From contig CACEXE010000003.1 of NCBI GenBank assembly GCA_902563435.1, positions 36,671 through 100,670 on the forward strand: 64,000 nt of DNA, in the 5' to 3' direction. Of this stretch, positions 9,067 through 18,447 are shown one piece after another. Position numbers and translations under genes: made by a program. This DNA is from an uncultured Pelagibacteraceae bacterium. Lineage in GTDB: Bacteria; Pseudomonadota; Alphaproteobacteria; Pelagibacterales; Pelagibacteraceae. Within the stretch, counting starts at the first letter, position 1, and the number at the start of each line of letters is the position of its first letter. Under the pieces are notes generated by a model, which saw nothing but the letters and a program-made list of their open reading frames with translations, did no database searches and was not told the DNA's origin.

Positions 9067-11439
9067 TTATTTAATCTTAAAAGGTTTTAGTACTAAAAGT
9101 AAAGATGGTAATAATGTTAAAACTGATATCATAGCGAATATCATTGCTATACCAGTGAAGATACCAAAATATATAGTTGGAATAAAATTAGATAAAACCA
9201 AAATAGAAAATCCAAATACAATTGTTACAGATGTATTTAGTATTGCTACACCAACTGTGGAATGACAATATTTAAGAGTTTTATTGTAATCTTTTATTTT
9301 AGCTAGTTCCTCTCTAAATCTATAGATATAATGAATGCTATTATCTACAGCAATACCAATCGTGATAGCAGCAATTGTGATTGTCATCATATCCAAAGGG
9401 ATGCCCGCCAACCCGATTATCCCTAGAATAAAAAAAGCTGCAATAAAATTTGGTATTACGCCAATTAGTGAAATTTTGATATTTCTAAAAAGAATTAAAA
9501 ACATAACAAATATTCCAACCATCACAAAACCAAGAGTTAATATTTGGGATTTAAATAAACTTTGAAGTAAATTATTGAACAATATAAGCACACCTCCGAG
9601 TTTAAATTCATCTTTACTGATATTTAATTTATTTTCTAAATCAAAATTAATTTGATTAATTAGATCATTTCTTCTTAATCCATCTAATGAGTCTTTTATT
9701 CTTAAGCTTATTCGAGCTTCGGAATTTTCTATAGATATATATGGGTCTACTATTTCTTTTTTAATATTATCTGGAATTTTAGTATACAGAACACCCATTT
9801 CCAAAGTTCCAAGTGGTTTGTTATTATTTAATTTTGTTGCAACTTCAATTATTGATGAAAAGGATAAAACTTTGCCAACAGCATTAATGTTATCTAAATA
9901 ATTGTGAACTCGAGTTATTTTATTAATTTTATCTTTTGTAAACCAATATTTATCATCATTTTCATCCTCATCGCCCCAATCATTCTCACTATCAGTTTCT
10001 ACATCCTCATCTTTTGGAAATTTTAAAATTATTTCTAGTGGAGTAGTTCCACCCAACTTTTCGTCTATTAACTTCATGCCTTTGTAAATCTCTGTATCTT
10101 TGTCAAAATAATTAATAAAACTATTTTCGACTTCTAATTTAGAGATTCCAAATATACTTAAAAATATAATTATCCCAGTTAAACCAAATATGTAATTTTT
10201 GTTTCTAATTGATTGTATTCCTAAATAACCAGTTATTTTAGAGTTTTTTTCTTCAGTTAATGCAACATTTGAGTTTTGAACAAAACTTAACAGTGTAGGT
10301 AGAAGAGTGAATGTAATTATTAGTGACGTTATTAATCCAAAAGTCATCATCCACCCAAAATCTATGATTGGTTTTATCTCGCTAAAAATTAACGACATGA
10401 AAGCACATATAGTTGTTAAGACAGTGTAAAAGATTGGCCAAATCATTTTTTTTGTTGTCAAAATTAAAATTTCGAACTTTTTTTTTTTTGGAAATTGTTT
10501 GTTTAACTGCAAGTATCTAGTACTCATATGAATATTCATTGCCATAGTAAGTATTAACATTAACGCGATAAAGTTTGATGAAATTACTGTAACTTTCCAT
10601 CCAACTAAACCAAGAAAACCCGTCATAAATATAACCGAGAAGAAACAGCTACAAATTGGAATTACTATCCAAATTATGTTTTTGAATACATACCAAAGTG
10701 TTAAGATTATAAAAAGCAGTACTCCAATTCCAAAAGTCACAATATCATTTTTTATAAAGGTCATCATATCGTCTGCAATCATTGGGATGCCGCCGAGATA
10801 AATCTGCGTATTTTGATTATGATTTTTTATGACTTCTCTAATTTCTAAAATATTTAGATGTCGCTCTTTTTTAATTTTATCTTTATAAACTTCTAATTTC
10901 TTATTGGTTGTAATCTCTTTATCTATCTTACTTGGTTTTATATATACAATGATACCACTTGTTTTTCCGTCCTCACTAATTACAAAGTTTCTAAATACTG
11001 GACTATTTAAGATTTCATTAAACCCGCGGTCTTTATCAACATTTTTACTTGTTAAGGTTTTAAAATTTTGAATACGCTCAATTAAAGTATCATCTGTTGC
11101 TTCTAATAAAGGAATATCTAAAAGTGTAACAACATTATAAACCCAGTTTAAAGATTTTAACTCGTTTTTTAATTTAGAAAGATTTTCAATTGAGTCCTTT
11201 GAATTCATTTTACTATCTGGGGAGTAGGTGAGTACTAGAAATTCTTTAGCACCGTATCTATCATTTATTTCGTTTAAGAATTCGAGATCTGGATCATTTT
11301 CTAGTAATAATGTTTCCGAACTTGCATCTAAGCGAAAATCTTTAGAAAAGTAAAAAGCAGCAAATAATATTACTACTAAGATTGAAAAAACATACTTAGG
11401 TTTTCCTATAATATTCTTTTCGTAAAAATTAGCTAACAT
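9067..11439 (-). CDS. RND/MMPL-family exporter with sterol-sensing-like domains
   Basis: A 790-residue membrane protein with the RND layout: one N-terminal helix, a large periplasmic loop (about 40-225), a block of five to six helices (about 230-440), a second loop (about 440-630) and a second helix block (about 635-790). The transmembrane segment AAITIGIAVDNSIHYIYRF is typical of MMPL/sterol-sensing-domain transporters thought to move lipids or hydrophobic molecules by proton motive force. The second periplasmic loop carries a very acidic stretch near residues 473-492. No membrane-fusion protein or outer-membrane channel gene is adjacent. The substrate is unknown. Confidence 0.85.
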   Translation of the reverse strand: MLANFYEKNIIGKPKYVFSILVVILFAAFYFSKDFRLDASSETLLLENDPDLEFLNEINDRYGAKEFLVLTYSPDSKMNSKDSIENLSKLKNELKSLNWVYNVVTLLDIPLLEATDDTLIERIQNFKTLTSKNVDKDRGFNEILNSPVFRNFVISEDGKTSGIIVYIKPSKIDKEITTNKKLEVYKDKIKKERHLNILEIREVIKNHNQNTQIYLGGIPMIADDMMTFIKNDIVTFGIGVLLFIILTLWYVFKNIIWIVIPICSCFFSVIFMTGFLGLVGWKVTVISSNFIALMLILTMAMNIHMSTRYLQLNKQFPKKKKFEILILTTKKMIWPIFYTVLTTICAFMSLIFSEIKPIIDFGWMMTFGLITSLIITFTLLPTLLSFVQNSNVALTEEKNSKITGYLGIQSIRNKNYIFGLTGIIIFLSIFGISKLEVENSFINYFDKDTEIYKGMKLIDEKLGGTTPLEIILKFPKDEDVETDSENDWGDEDENDDKYWFTKDKINKITRVHNYLDNINAVGKVLSFSSIIEVATKLNNNKPLGTLEMGVLYTKIPDNIKKEIVDPYISIENSEARISLRIKDSLDGLRRNDLINQINFDLENKLNISKDEFKLGGVLILFNNLLQSLFKSQILTLGFVMVGIFVMFLILFRNIKISLIGVIPNFIAAFFILGIIGLAGIPLDMMTITIAAITIGIAVDNSIHYIYRFREELAKIKDYNKTLKYCHSTVGVAILNTSVTIVFGFSILVLSNFIPTIYFGIFTGIAMIFAMISVLTLLPSLLLVLKPFKIK

Positions 11440-11464
11440 TGGATATTAGCTTTTATAATTTATA

Positions 11465-12880
11465 TTAATTATTTTGAATATCTTTAAATTTGGTAAACAT
11501 TTCCTCAAATTCAAGCATTATAGTACCAGTTGGGCCGTGTCTTTGTTTAAGTATGAGTAGTTCAGCTAAATGAGAAATTTCATTCATTTTTGCCTGCCAT
11601 TCAGCATGTTCAACAGTTGCAGGTCTTGGCTCTTTATTTTTTAAATAATACGATTCTCTAAAGACAAACATCACAACATCAGCATCTTGCTCTATTGATC
11701 CAGACTCTCTTAGATCTGAAAGCAATGGTTTTTTATCATCTCTTTGTTCAACTGCTCTAGATAATTGAGAGAGCGCAAGTACAGGAACTGATAATTCTTT
11801 TGCAATAGCCTTCAATCCTTGTGTAATCTCAGAAATTTCTTGTACTCTTCCATCTTTGAAATTTGTTCCTCTCATTAGTTGAATGTAGTCGACTACAATC
11901 ATATCTAAACCATGGACTCTTTTAATTCTTCTAGCTCTATTATTAAGCGCTGCGATTGTTATCGCTGGAGTTTCATCAATATAAAGTGGGAGTTCGGCTA
12001 TATTTTTTGAAGTCTCTATAAACTTATCAAATTGTTCATCTGAAATTTTTCCTCTTCTTATATCATTAGATTTTATTCTAGATTGTTCTGCTAGAATTCT
12101 AGTAGATAGTTGTTCAGAGGACATTTCTAATGAAAAGAATGCTACACAAGATTTTTCACCTTTATCTTGAATATTTTTTGCAGCATGAAATGCAATATTT
12201 GTTGCTAAAGCAGTTTTACCCATTGATGGTCTACCAGCAATTATTATTAAGTCAGATTTATGCATTCCGCCCAATCTATCGTCTAAATCTTTTAGTCCAG
12301 ATGGCACGCCAACAATTCCCTCTTCATTTTTGTAAGCATTAGAAGCCATGTCAATAGTCTGTTTCATTGCTTCATCAAATTTAACTAGGGAAGAGCTGAA
12401 AGATCCCCCTTCGGCTAAATCAAATAAAGATTTTTCAAAATGCTCAATAATTTGTTGTCCATCGCTGTTCAAATCATTAAGTTTGGCTGTGTCACTTATA
12501 TTGTCAGAAATTTTGATTAACTCTCTCTTTACATATAAATCGTAAATCAATTTTGAATATTCAATACTTTGTCTAGAGGATGTTGAAAATTTTGTAATTT
12601 TTACAAGGTATTCTGGAATATTGAGTTCATCTTTTTCATTTTCAAAATGATTTTTTAGAGTAATTGGATTTGCCAGCATTCCTTTTGAAATTAACTTTTC
12701 AATAGCACTAAATATTTTTTGATGCATCGGATCATAAAAATTTTTACTATTAATTAGTAAGCTAATTTCATCAAATGTCTCATTAGCAAGCAATATTGAT
12801 CCAATAACTGCTTGTTCAGCTTCTATGTTATTAGGTAGTTCATCTAATTTATTCTTAATTATATTTAAAGATTGAGACAC
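11465..12880 (-). CDS. dnaB: Replicative DNA helicase
   Basis: A 471-residue hexameric 5'-3' helicase that unwinds DNA at the replication fork. It has the N-terminal primase-binding domain (NIEAEQAVIGSILL), a linker, and the RecA-like C-terminal domain with Walker A GRPSMGKT (216-223), FFSLEMSSEQL, Walker B IVVDYIQLM and the ESGSIEQDADVV block. The start codon is GTG at 12880-12878, directly after a run of eight T on the coding strand and without a visible Shine-Dalgarno sequence. It follows rplI, the common proteobacterial order. Confidence 0.95.
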   Translation of the reverse strand: MSQSLNIIKNKLDELPNNIEAEQAVIGSILLANETFDEISLLINSKNFYDPMHQKIFSAIEKLISKGMLANPITLKNHFENEKDELNIPEYLVKITKFSTSSRQSIEYSKLIYDLYVKRELIKISDNISDTAKLNDLNSDGQQIIEHFEKSLFDLAEGGSFSSSLVKFDEAMKQTIDMASNAYKNEEGIVGVPSGLKDLDDRLGGMHKSDLIIIAGRPSMGKTALATNIAFHAAKNIQDKGEKSCVAFFSLEMSSEQLSTRILAEQSRIKSNDIRRGKISDEQFDKFIETSKNIAELPLYIDETPAITIAALNNRARRIKRVHGLDMIVVDYIQLMRGTNFKDGRVQEISEITQGLKAIAKELSVPVLALSQLSRAVEQRDDKKPLLSDLRESGSIEQDADVVMFVFRESYYLKNKEPRPATVEHAEWQAKMNEISHLAELLILKQRHGPTGTIMLEFEEMFTKFKDIQNN

Positions 12881-12893
12881 AAAAAAAACTTAC

Positions 12894-12925
12894 ATAATAA
12901 AGGAAAAAAAACAAATCTTTATTAT
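12894..12925 (-). terminator. AT-rich hairpin between rplI and dnaB (possible attenuator)
   Basis: Nine-base perfect inverted repeats (ATAATAAAG at 12894-12902, CTTTATTAT at 12917-12925) enclose a 14-base loop. On the coding strand they are followed within five bases by eight T, just before the dnaB start. The stem is almost all A:T, so it may be weak. It could thin transcription from the ribosomal genes into dnaB. Confidence 0.3.
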
Positions 12926-12947
12926 TATTGGGGAAAATTATGTATAA

Positions 12948-13406
12948 TTATTTCATTTCCTCTTGAGGAACAGTTTTTATTACAATCTCTGTTTGAACAT
13001 CTGGGTGTAAATTAATTAATACATTAAAATCACCAATTGACTTAATTTCTTTTGAAGGTTGTATTAAAGACGGGTTTATTTTAACTTTATCAATTTCCTC
13101 TATAACTTTTGATATCTCAGTTGGTTTTACTGATCCATATAATTCTTTGTTTTCTGTACTCAATTTTTTGATTTCATATTGTTTATTTTTTATCTTTTCA
13201 TTAATTTCTTTTGCTTCTTTTTTTTTATCCAGATCTTTTTTGCTCAAATCTTGTTTAATTTTTTCTACCTCTTTAATATTTTCTTTAGATGCAAATAGAG
13301 CTTTTTTCTTGGATATAAGATAATTTCTAGCAAAGCCTCTTTTAACCTCTATGATTTCACCTATGGATCCAATTTTTCTTACATTTTCTAGAAGTATTAC
13401 TTTCAT
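12948..13406 (-). CDS. rplI: 50S ribosomal protein L9
   Basis: A 152-residue large-subunit protein that binds 23S rRNA near its base. The N-terminal domain signature MKVILLENVRKIGSIGEIIEVKRGFARNYL is clear, split into the VILLE strand and the GxxGExxEVKxGFARNYL loop. A long charged connecting helix (about 45-80) and a C-terminal domain ending in TEIVIKTVPQEEMK follow. Length is normal for the family. It lies one base after rpsR and before dnaB. Confidence 0.96.
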   Translation of the reverse strand: MKVILLENVRKIGSIGEIIEVKRGFARNYLISKKKALFASKENIKEVEKIKQDLSKKDLDKKKEAKEINEKIKNKQYEIKKLSTENKELYGSVKPTEISKVIEEIDKVKINPSLIQPSKEIKSIGDFNVLINLHPDVQTEIVIKTVPQEEMK

Positions 13407-13407
13407 T

Positions 13408-13683
13408 TTATAATAATGCTAAGTTTCTTGCTCTTTTAACTGATAAAGAAAGTTCTCTTTGTTTTTTTTGACTTACTGAAGTTATTCTTGATGGCAGTAT
13501 TTTACCATTTTCCGATACATATCTTTTTAACAATTTAATATTTTTATAGTCAACCACTGGTGCACCTTTACCTGTAAGAGGACATTTTTTTTTAAATTTA
13601 TATTTTTGATTTTGAAAAATACTTAATTTTGCAAAATTACTTTGCTTACCTTTTTTCTTATTATTTCTTTTTTTCATAATCAA
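13408..13683 (-). CDS. rpsR: 30S ribosomal protein S18
   Basis: A 91-residue small-subunit protein that pairs with S6 on the platform of the 30S subunit. The core shows [22 protein letters not shown] and a [17 protein letters not shown] end, the standard S18 blocks. A basic lysine-rich N-terminal extension of about 25 residues precedes the core. A second ATG two codons in (13677) could be the real start. It lies three bases after rpsF and one base before rplI. Confidence 0.95.
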   Translation of the reverse strand: MIMKKRNNKKKGKQSNFAKLSIFQNQKYKFKKKCPLTGKGAPVVDYKNIKLLKRYVSENGKILPSRITSVSQKKQRELSLSVKRARNLALL

Positions 13684-13686
13684 TAT

Positions 13687-14031
13687 TTATTTAGAAAAAT
13701 TCTCTTTCTCATCACTTTTTTTAAAGTAATCAGCTTCAAGATCAAATTTTTTAACTTTAACTGTTAAGTATCTTAACAGGTTTTTATCTATCTTCTCGTT
13801 TTTCTCAAGTTCTGAAATTATTTTACCATTAGCTTCAAGTTTAAAATGGATATAGTTACCTTTTTTATTTTTTTTAATAATATATGATAAATTCAATAAT
13901 CCCCAATTTTCTAACTTAACAATACTTCCTTCAAGTTTTTCTACTATTTTAGAATATTTTTCCTCAATTTGTTTCAATTGTGTTGGACTGACATCTTGTC
14001 TAGCTACAATTGTATGTTCATATAAGTTCAT
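13687..14031 (-). CDS. rpsF: 30S ribosomal protein S6
   Basis: A 114-residue protein matching S6, with the N-terminal MNLYEHTIVARQDVS strand, a central KLENWGLLNLSYIIKKNKKGNY block, and the LLRYLTVKVKKF end. It binds 16S rRNA together with S18. It heads the rpsF-rpsR-rplI-dnaB run and faces fabD across an 85-base divergent spacer, so its promoter must lie there. Confidence 0.95.
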   Translation of the reverse strand: MNLYEHTIVARQDVSPTQLKQIEEKYSKIVEKLEGSIVKLENWGLLNLSYIIKKNKKGNYIHFKLEANGKIISELEKNEKIDKNLLRYLTVKVKKFDLEADYFKKSDEKENFSK

Positions 14032-14063
14032 AATAATTCTTTCAAAAAAATAGAGGATATACT

Positions 14064-14069
14064 ATTATA
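14064..14069 (-). promoter_or_regulatory. Possible -10 element for rpsF
   Basis: The sequence TATAAT on the minus strand lies about 33 bases before the rpsF start in the divergent rpsF/fabD spacer. No good -35 box is visible at normal spacing and the region is nearly all A/T, so this is weak. Confidence 0.25.
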
Positions 14070-14116
14070 ATTTTTTAATTACAATATAAAAAATAAAGTA
14101 TTTACTGATATTTTCT

Positions 14117-15037
14117 ATGTTTTCTGTTTTATTTCCTGGCCAAGGTTCTCAATCTGTTGGAATGGCTAGGGATTTATACAATAATTTTAGTTATGTAAAA
14201 GATTTTTTTGAGGAAGCGGACGATGTACTTAAATTCTCTATAAAAAAAATAATCTTTGAGGGGCCAAAAGACCTTTTAAATTACACAGAAAATACTCAAC
14301 CAGGAATATTTCTTGTCAGTTATTCAATATTTAATGTAATAAAAAAAGAAACTTCATTTGATATTACTAAAGCCTCCTTTTTTGCAGGACATTCGCTAGG
14401 GGAATATTCAGCGTTAGCTTGTTCTAATTCTATAGATTTTAAAGAAACAATTAGACTTTTGAAAGTAAGAGGTAATGCAATGCAGAATGCTGTTCCCAAA
14501 AATGAAGGAGGAATGGTTGCAGTATTAGGACAAGATATCAAAAAAATTGATGAAATAATTGAAAATAATAAAAATAAGTATGAATGTTTTTTAGCTAATG
14601 ACAATTCTATAGGACAAGTTGTTATAAGTGGTAAAATGAATGATCTTGATTTATTCATTTTTGATCTAAAAAAATATAATATAAAAAATATTAAATTGCC
14701 AGTCTCTGCTCCTTTTCATTGTGTACTTATGAATGAGGCAACACAAATTATGAAAAAAGAACTCAATAATAGCAAATTTTTAACTCCAAATAATATGATA
14801 ATATCAAACGTAACAGCTGAACCAACTAATGAACCAGAAAAAATAAAAAGTCTTTTAATAGATCAAATAGAAAAACCTGTTCGCTGGAGAGAAAGTATTA
14901 TAAATATGATTAATTTTGGGAGTCAAAAGTTTATTGAAATTGGTCCAGGTAAAGTATTATCAGGGCTAGTAAAAAGAATTGATAGTAATGTAAAACTAAT
15001 TCAAGTAAATAATATAGATGATTTAAAGAATTTATGA
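14117..15037 (+). CDS. fabD: Malonyl-CoA:ACP transacylase
   Basis: A 306-residue enzyme that loads malonyl groups onto acyl carrier protein for fatty-acid synthesis. Family marks are LFPGQGSQ near the start, the nucleophile Ser93 in GHSLGEYSALA, and the catalytic His in SAPFHCVLM near residue 200. The IEIGPGKVLSGLVKRI end is typical. Its stop overlaps the fabG start (ATGA), so they are coupled. First gene of a plus-strand fatty-acid group. Confidence 0.95.
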   Translation: MFSVLFPGQGSQSVGMARDLYNNFSYVKDFFEEADDVLKFSIKKIIFEGPKDLLNYTENTQPGIFLVSYSIFNVIKKETSFDITKASFFAGHSLGEYSALACSNSIDFKETIRLLKVRGNAMQNAVPKNEGGMVAVLGQDIKKIDEIIENNKNKYECFLANDNSIGQVVISGKMNDLDLFIFDLKKYNIKNIKLPVSAPFHCVLMNEATQIMKKELNNSKFLTPNNMIISNVTAEPTNEPEKIKSLLIDQIEKPVRWRESIINMINFGSQKFIEIGPGKVLSGLVKRIDSNVKLIQVNNIDDLKNL

Positions 15038-15771
15038 TCGACTTAAATAACTTAAATATAATTTTGACAGGTGCTACAGGGGTAATTGGAAACTCGATTT
15101 TAGATACATTAGTTTCAGCAGGATCAAATGTTTTAGCCACAGGAACAAATGAAGAAAAATTAAATATAATCAAAGAAAAGTATGAAAAAGTGAAAACACT
15201 AAAGTTTGATATTTCTGAACATGCCAAAATAGACGATTTTGTGGAAAATTGTAACTCAATTTTATCTAACAAAATTAATGTCTTAATTAACAATGCAGGG
15301 ATAACTCAAGATAATCTTTCAATTAGAATGAAAGAAGAGGAATGGAAAAGGGTTATAGACATAAATCTGTCTTCAACATTTTTAATTACAAAGAATGTAA
15401 TAAAAAAAATGTTGAAATCAAAAAGTGGTAAAATTATAAATGTTACTTCAGTAGTTGGTCATTCAGGCAATATTGGCCAAGCCAATTATGCCGCATCGAA
15501 GGCAGGTATAATTGGTTTGTCAAAAAGCTTAGCACTAGAATATGGAAAAAAAAATATTACAGTGAATTCAGTATCACCAGGATTTATAATGTCAGATATG
15601 ACTAATAAAATTAGCGAGGAGCATACTGATCTATTAAAATCGAGAATTTCACTCAACAAATTTGGCAAACCGGAGGATGTTGCGAATACAATTGCCTTTT
15701 TATGTTCAAATTTATCCGACTATATTACTGGGGAAACTATTCATGTTAATGGAGGAATGTATTTTAGTTGA
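15034..15771 (+). CDS. fabG: 3-oxoacyl-ACP reductase
   Basis: A 245-residue short-chain dehydrogenase that reduces 3-ketoacyl-ACP with NADPH in the elongation cycle. It shows the TGATGVIG cofactor turn (12-19), the INNAG motif near 85-89, catalytic Ser139, and Tyr152-x3-Lys156 in NYAASKAG. The C-terminal YITGETIHVNGGMYFS end is typical of FabG. It overlaps fabD by four bases and precedes acpP. Confidence 0.95.
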   Translation: MIDLNNLNIILTGATGVIGNSILDTLVSAGSNVLATGTNEEKLNIIKEKYEKVKTLKFDISEHAKIDDFVENCNSILSNKINVLINNAGITQDNLSIRMKEEEWKRVIDINLSSTFLITKNVIKKMLKSKSGKIINVTSVVGHSGNIGQANYAASKAGIIGLSKSLALEYGKKNITVNSVSPGFIMSDMTNKISEEHTDLLKSRISLNKFGKPEDVANTIAFLCSNLSDYITGETIHVNGGMYFS

Positions 15772-15806
15772 CAAAATTTATAAATTATCTAATAACGAAT
15801 TAACTT

Positions 15807-15812
15807 AAAGGA
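15807..15812 (+). promoter_or_regulatory. Shine-Dalgarno site of acpP
   Basis: AAAGGA five bases before the acpP ATG is one of the clearest ribosome-binding sites in this window, where most genes lack one. It fits the need for abundant acyl carrier protein. Confidence 0.6.
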
Positions 15813-15817
15813 ACAAA

Positions 15818-16057
15818 ATGTCAGATGATATTTCAAGTAAAGTAAAAAAAATAGTTGCTGATCACTTAGGGATTGATGAAGCTAAAGTAAACGATGACTC
15901 TAGCTTTATAGATGATTTAGGTGCAGATAGTTTAGATACAGTTGAGTTAGTGATGGCTTTTGAGGAAGAATTTGGATCTGAAATATCTGACAGTGATGCT
16001 GAGAAAATTTTGACCGTAGGAGATGCAGTCAAATTTATTGAAAATAAAGCAAACTAA
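15818..16057 (+). CDS. acpP: Acyl carrier protein
   Basis: A 79-residue acidic helical protein that carries acyl chains during fatty-acid synthesis. The phosphopantetheine attachment site is Ser38 in [18 protein letters not shown]. Length and the acidic composition are standard. In many alphaproteobacteria fabF and mltG follow; here the next gene, only 12 bases on, is gmk. Confidence 0.97.
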   Translation: MSDDISSKVKKIVADHLGIDEAKVNDDSSFIDDLGADSLDTVELVMAFEEEFGSEISDSDAEKILTVGDAVKFIENKAN

Positions 16058-16069
16058 TTTTTTACGTCA

Positions 16070-16705
16070 ATGGCCGAAAAAAAAGCAGGGATAATTGTAA
16101 TATTATCTTCTCCTTCTGGCGCAGGAAAGACTACACTAGTAAAAAAAATTTCTTCAAGAAAAAATTATCAAATATCTATTTCTCATACCACAAGAAAACC
16201 AAGGTCAACTGAAAAAAACGGAAGAGACTATTTCTTTATTAAAAAAAAAGAATTCAAAAAATTAATTCAAGAAAAAAAATTTTTAGAATATGCAAAAGTT
16301 TTTAAAAACTTCTATGGCTCGTTAAAAGAAAAAGTAATAAATAAATTAAAAAATGGAGAAAATGTTATTTTTGATATCGATTGGCAAGGAACTAGACAGA
16401 TAAGAAATAAAAAATTAAAATATAAAATTATAACAATATTTATTCTTCCTCCATCAAAAGAGGAACTTTTTAAAAGATTACTAAAAAGAGAAAAAAAAGA
16501 TAAAAAAATAGCCAATGAGAGAATGAGACAATTTAAAGATGATGTAATGCATTGGAAGGACTATGACTTTGCTGTAATTAATGACAATATTGAAAAATGT
16601 TATAAATTGATAGTAAATTTTATAAATTCGAGAAAAAACAAGAAATCAAAATTATTATCAAATAGGAAATTTATAAAAAATCATATTGATTACTTACTAA
16701 ATTAA
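16070..16705 (+). CDS. gmk: Guanylate kinase
   Basis: A 211-residue enzyme converting GMP plus ATP to GDP plus ADP. It has the P-loop SSPSGAGKTT (13-22), the GMP-binding block SISHTTRKPRSTEKNGRDYFF, and the VIFDIDWQGTRQI segment. The remainder is unusually lysine-rich, which is probably the effect of very A-rich codons. It ends with nine bases overlapping the opposing ksgA. Confidence 0.95.
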   Translation: MAEKKAGIIVILSSPSGAGKTTLVKKISSRKNYQISISHTTRKPRSTEKNGRDYFFIKKKEFKKLIQEKKFLEYAKVFKNFYGSLKEKVINKLKNGENVIFDIDWQGTRQIRNKKLKYKIITIFILPPSKEELFKRLLKREKKDKKIANERMRQFKDDVMHWKDYDFAVINDNIEKCYKLIVNFINSRKNKKSKLLSNRKFIKNHIDYLLN

Positions 16706-17485
16706 AGATTCGTAAAATTCACAAATTTTGTAATAGGTCAGGGGGTCTAAATTCTGAGGTCTCAATTTTAAATCGATAGATAAATTTTTTGATATTTCAT
16801 CAAAATTTTTAAATAAAAATTTAAGAGGTTTTTTAATCATTTTTCGTCTTTGATTGAAAAAAATATTAGTTATATGTTCTAAGTTTTTAGGATCTTTTAA
16901 CTTATAGAAATTTTTTTTTGGAACAAAAACTAGTAATGTACTCTTAACTTTTGGAGAAGGACGAAAGCTTTCAGGCTCTATATCAATTATTTTTTCAATT
17001 TTCATCTTCCAATTTGCAAAGATAGATAGTCTTCCATAATTTTTGCTGTTAGTATTTGCGATTATCCTGTCAGCAACTTCTTTTTGAAACATTAATATTA
17101 GTTTCTTACAAAATTTATTTATAACATCGGTTTTTATCCATTTCGTAAGTATTTGCGTTGAAATATTATATGGTAAGTTTCCAAATATAATCAGATTATT
17201 TTTAATATAAGTTTCGTAGGAAGTCAGCATCATATCCTGATTAATAACATTAATTTTTTTTTCAAATTTTTTTTTTAAAAGATTTGCTAATATTTCATCT
17301 TTTTCAATTACTATTAGACTTTTAGGATTTTTTTCAAATATTTTATTTGTTAAGGCTCCATTACCAGGCCCAACTTCTATTATGTTGTCATTTTGACTAA
17401 TATTTCCTAATTCAACAATTTTATTTAATACATTGTCATCAATAAGAAAATTTTGTCCTAAACTTTTTTTCGGAACGAAAATCAT
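16697..17485 (-). CDS. ksgA: 16S rRNA dimethyladenosine transferase
   Basis: A 262-residue SAM-dependent enzyme (KsgA/RsmA) that dimethylates two adjacent adenines near the 3' end of 16S rRNA. Seen are KKSLGQNFLIDDNVLNKIV, the SAM-binding VGPGNGALTNKI loop, the catalytic FGNLPYNIST motif (the NLPY box) and the C-terminal FNQRRKMIKKPL block. It overlaps pdxA by four bases and gmk by nine bases at its 3' end. Confidence 0.95.
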   Translation of the reverse strand: MIFVPKKSLGQNFLIDDNVLNKIVELGNISQNDNIIEVGPGNGALTNKIFEKNPKSLIVIEKDEILANLLKKKFEKKINVINQDMMLTSYETYIKNNLIIFGNLPYNISTQILTKWIKTDVINKFCKKLILMFQKEVADRIIANTNSKNYGRLSIFANWKMKIEKIIDIEPESFRPSPKVKSTLLVFVPKKNFYKLKDPKNLEHITNIFFNQRRKMIKKPLKFLFKNFDEISKNLSIDLKLRPQNLDPLTYYKICEFYESLI

Positions 17486-18447
17486 TTAATTTTATCTAAA
17501 AAATTAAATGCATAAAAAATTGATGTTGGATCTGATCTATTTTTACCTATCATATCTTGGTTGGGACCATGATCAGGAGTAATCTTTAGAAATGGTAAGC
17601 CAATTGTAATATTTATTGCTTCAAATTTGAATAATGTTTTAGCTGGGGTGAGTACTTGATCGTGGTACATACCAATTACAGCATCAAATTTGTTAATATT
17701 CTTCTCTAAAAAAAAAGTATCAGCCGCGTACGGTCCAGAGATATTAATTTTATTTTTACTTAACACATTAATTGCTGGAATAATTTCTTTTTTTTCTTCA
17801 CTTATTCTATCGGTTGATTCACAGTGTGGATTTAACCCTAATATTGCAAACTTAGGTTTTTTTCTTAATTTTGTCCTATAAAACTGATCAACTATTTTTA
17901 CAGTATTAACAATTTTTTTTTTTTTTATATGTTTTGCAACATATTTTAATGGAGTATGCGTGGTCAATGGTACAACAGATAAATTTTTATTGTAAATCAA
18001 CATTATTGGATTTTTGGTATTTGTTTTAAATCCGATATATTCAGTAATACCAGGAAATTTTTTTTTCAAAAAATGAGTTTTTGATATAGGTCCATTAATT
18101 AGTTTGGTTAGATTATTACTTTTAATCAACCTTATTGCTTCATCAAAACAATTTTCAATATATTGTTTCGAAGAACTATTTATTTTAGAAAAAATTTTTT
18201 TAAACTTGTATTCAATATTAATTATATTAATTCTTTTTTTTAACGCTTCATTAACTTCAAATATTTCATTTAAATATAGTCTATATTTTAATTGCTTCAT
18301 TTGTTTTTCAAATAGTTTTTTATTACCAATTAAAATTATTCTACTCTTAGTCATTTTAAATCTTTTTGATTTAAAAAATTTGAATAAAATCTCAGAAAAA
18401 ATACTGTTTGGCTCTCCAAGAACTATTAAAATTATATTAGAATTCAT
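17482..18447 (-). CDS. pdxA: 4-hydroxythreonine-4-phosphate dehydrogenase
   Basis: A 321-residue NAD-dependent dehydrogenase of the DXP-dependent vitamin B6 route. Metal-binding motifs are visible: GPISKTHFL, GMYHDQVLTPAK and ITPDHGPNQDMIG. The NPHCESTDRISEE block is also standard. Its place between surA and ksgA is the common proteobacterial order. Whether the organism has the partner pdxJ cannot be seen here. Confidence 0.93.
   Translation of the reverse strand: MNSNIILIVLGEPNSIFSEILFKFFKSKRFKMTKSRIILIGNKKLFEKQMKQLKYRLYLNEIFEVNEALKKRINIINIEYKFKKIFSKINSSSKQYIENCFDEAIRLIKSNNLTKLINGPISKTHFLKKKFPGITEYIGFKTNTKNPIMLIYNKNLSVVPLTTHTPLKYVAKHIKKKKIVNTVKIVDQFYRTKLRKKPKFAILGLNPHCESTDRISEEKKEIIPAINVLSKNKINISGPYAADTFFLEKNINKFDAVIGMYHDQVLTPAKTLFKFEAINITIGLPFLKITPDHGPNQDMIGKNRSDPTSIFYAFNFLDKIK

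Noticed and set aside
11440..11464. Frequent A and T runs as special signals
   Set aside because: They follow from the general base composition and occur inside genes as often as between them.
14320..15293. Minus-strand open frames inside fabD and fabG
   Set aside because: They are antisense shadows with no family pattern; the plus-strand genes are clear.
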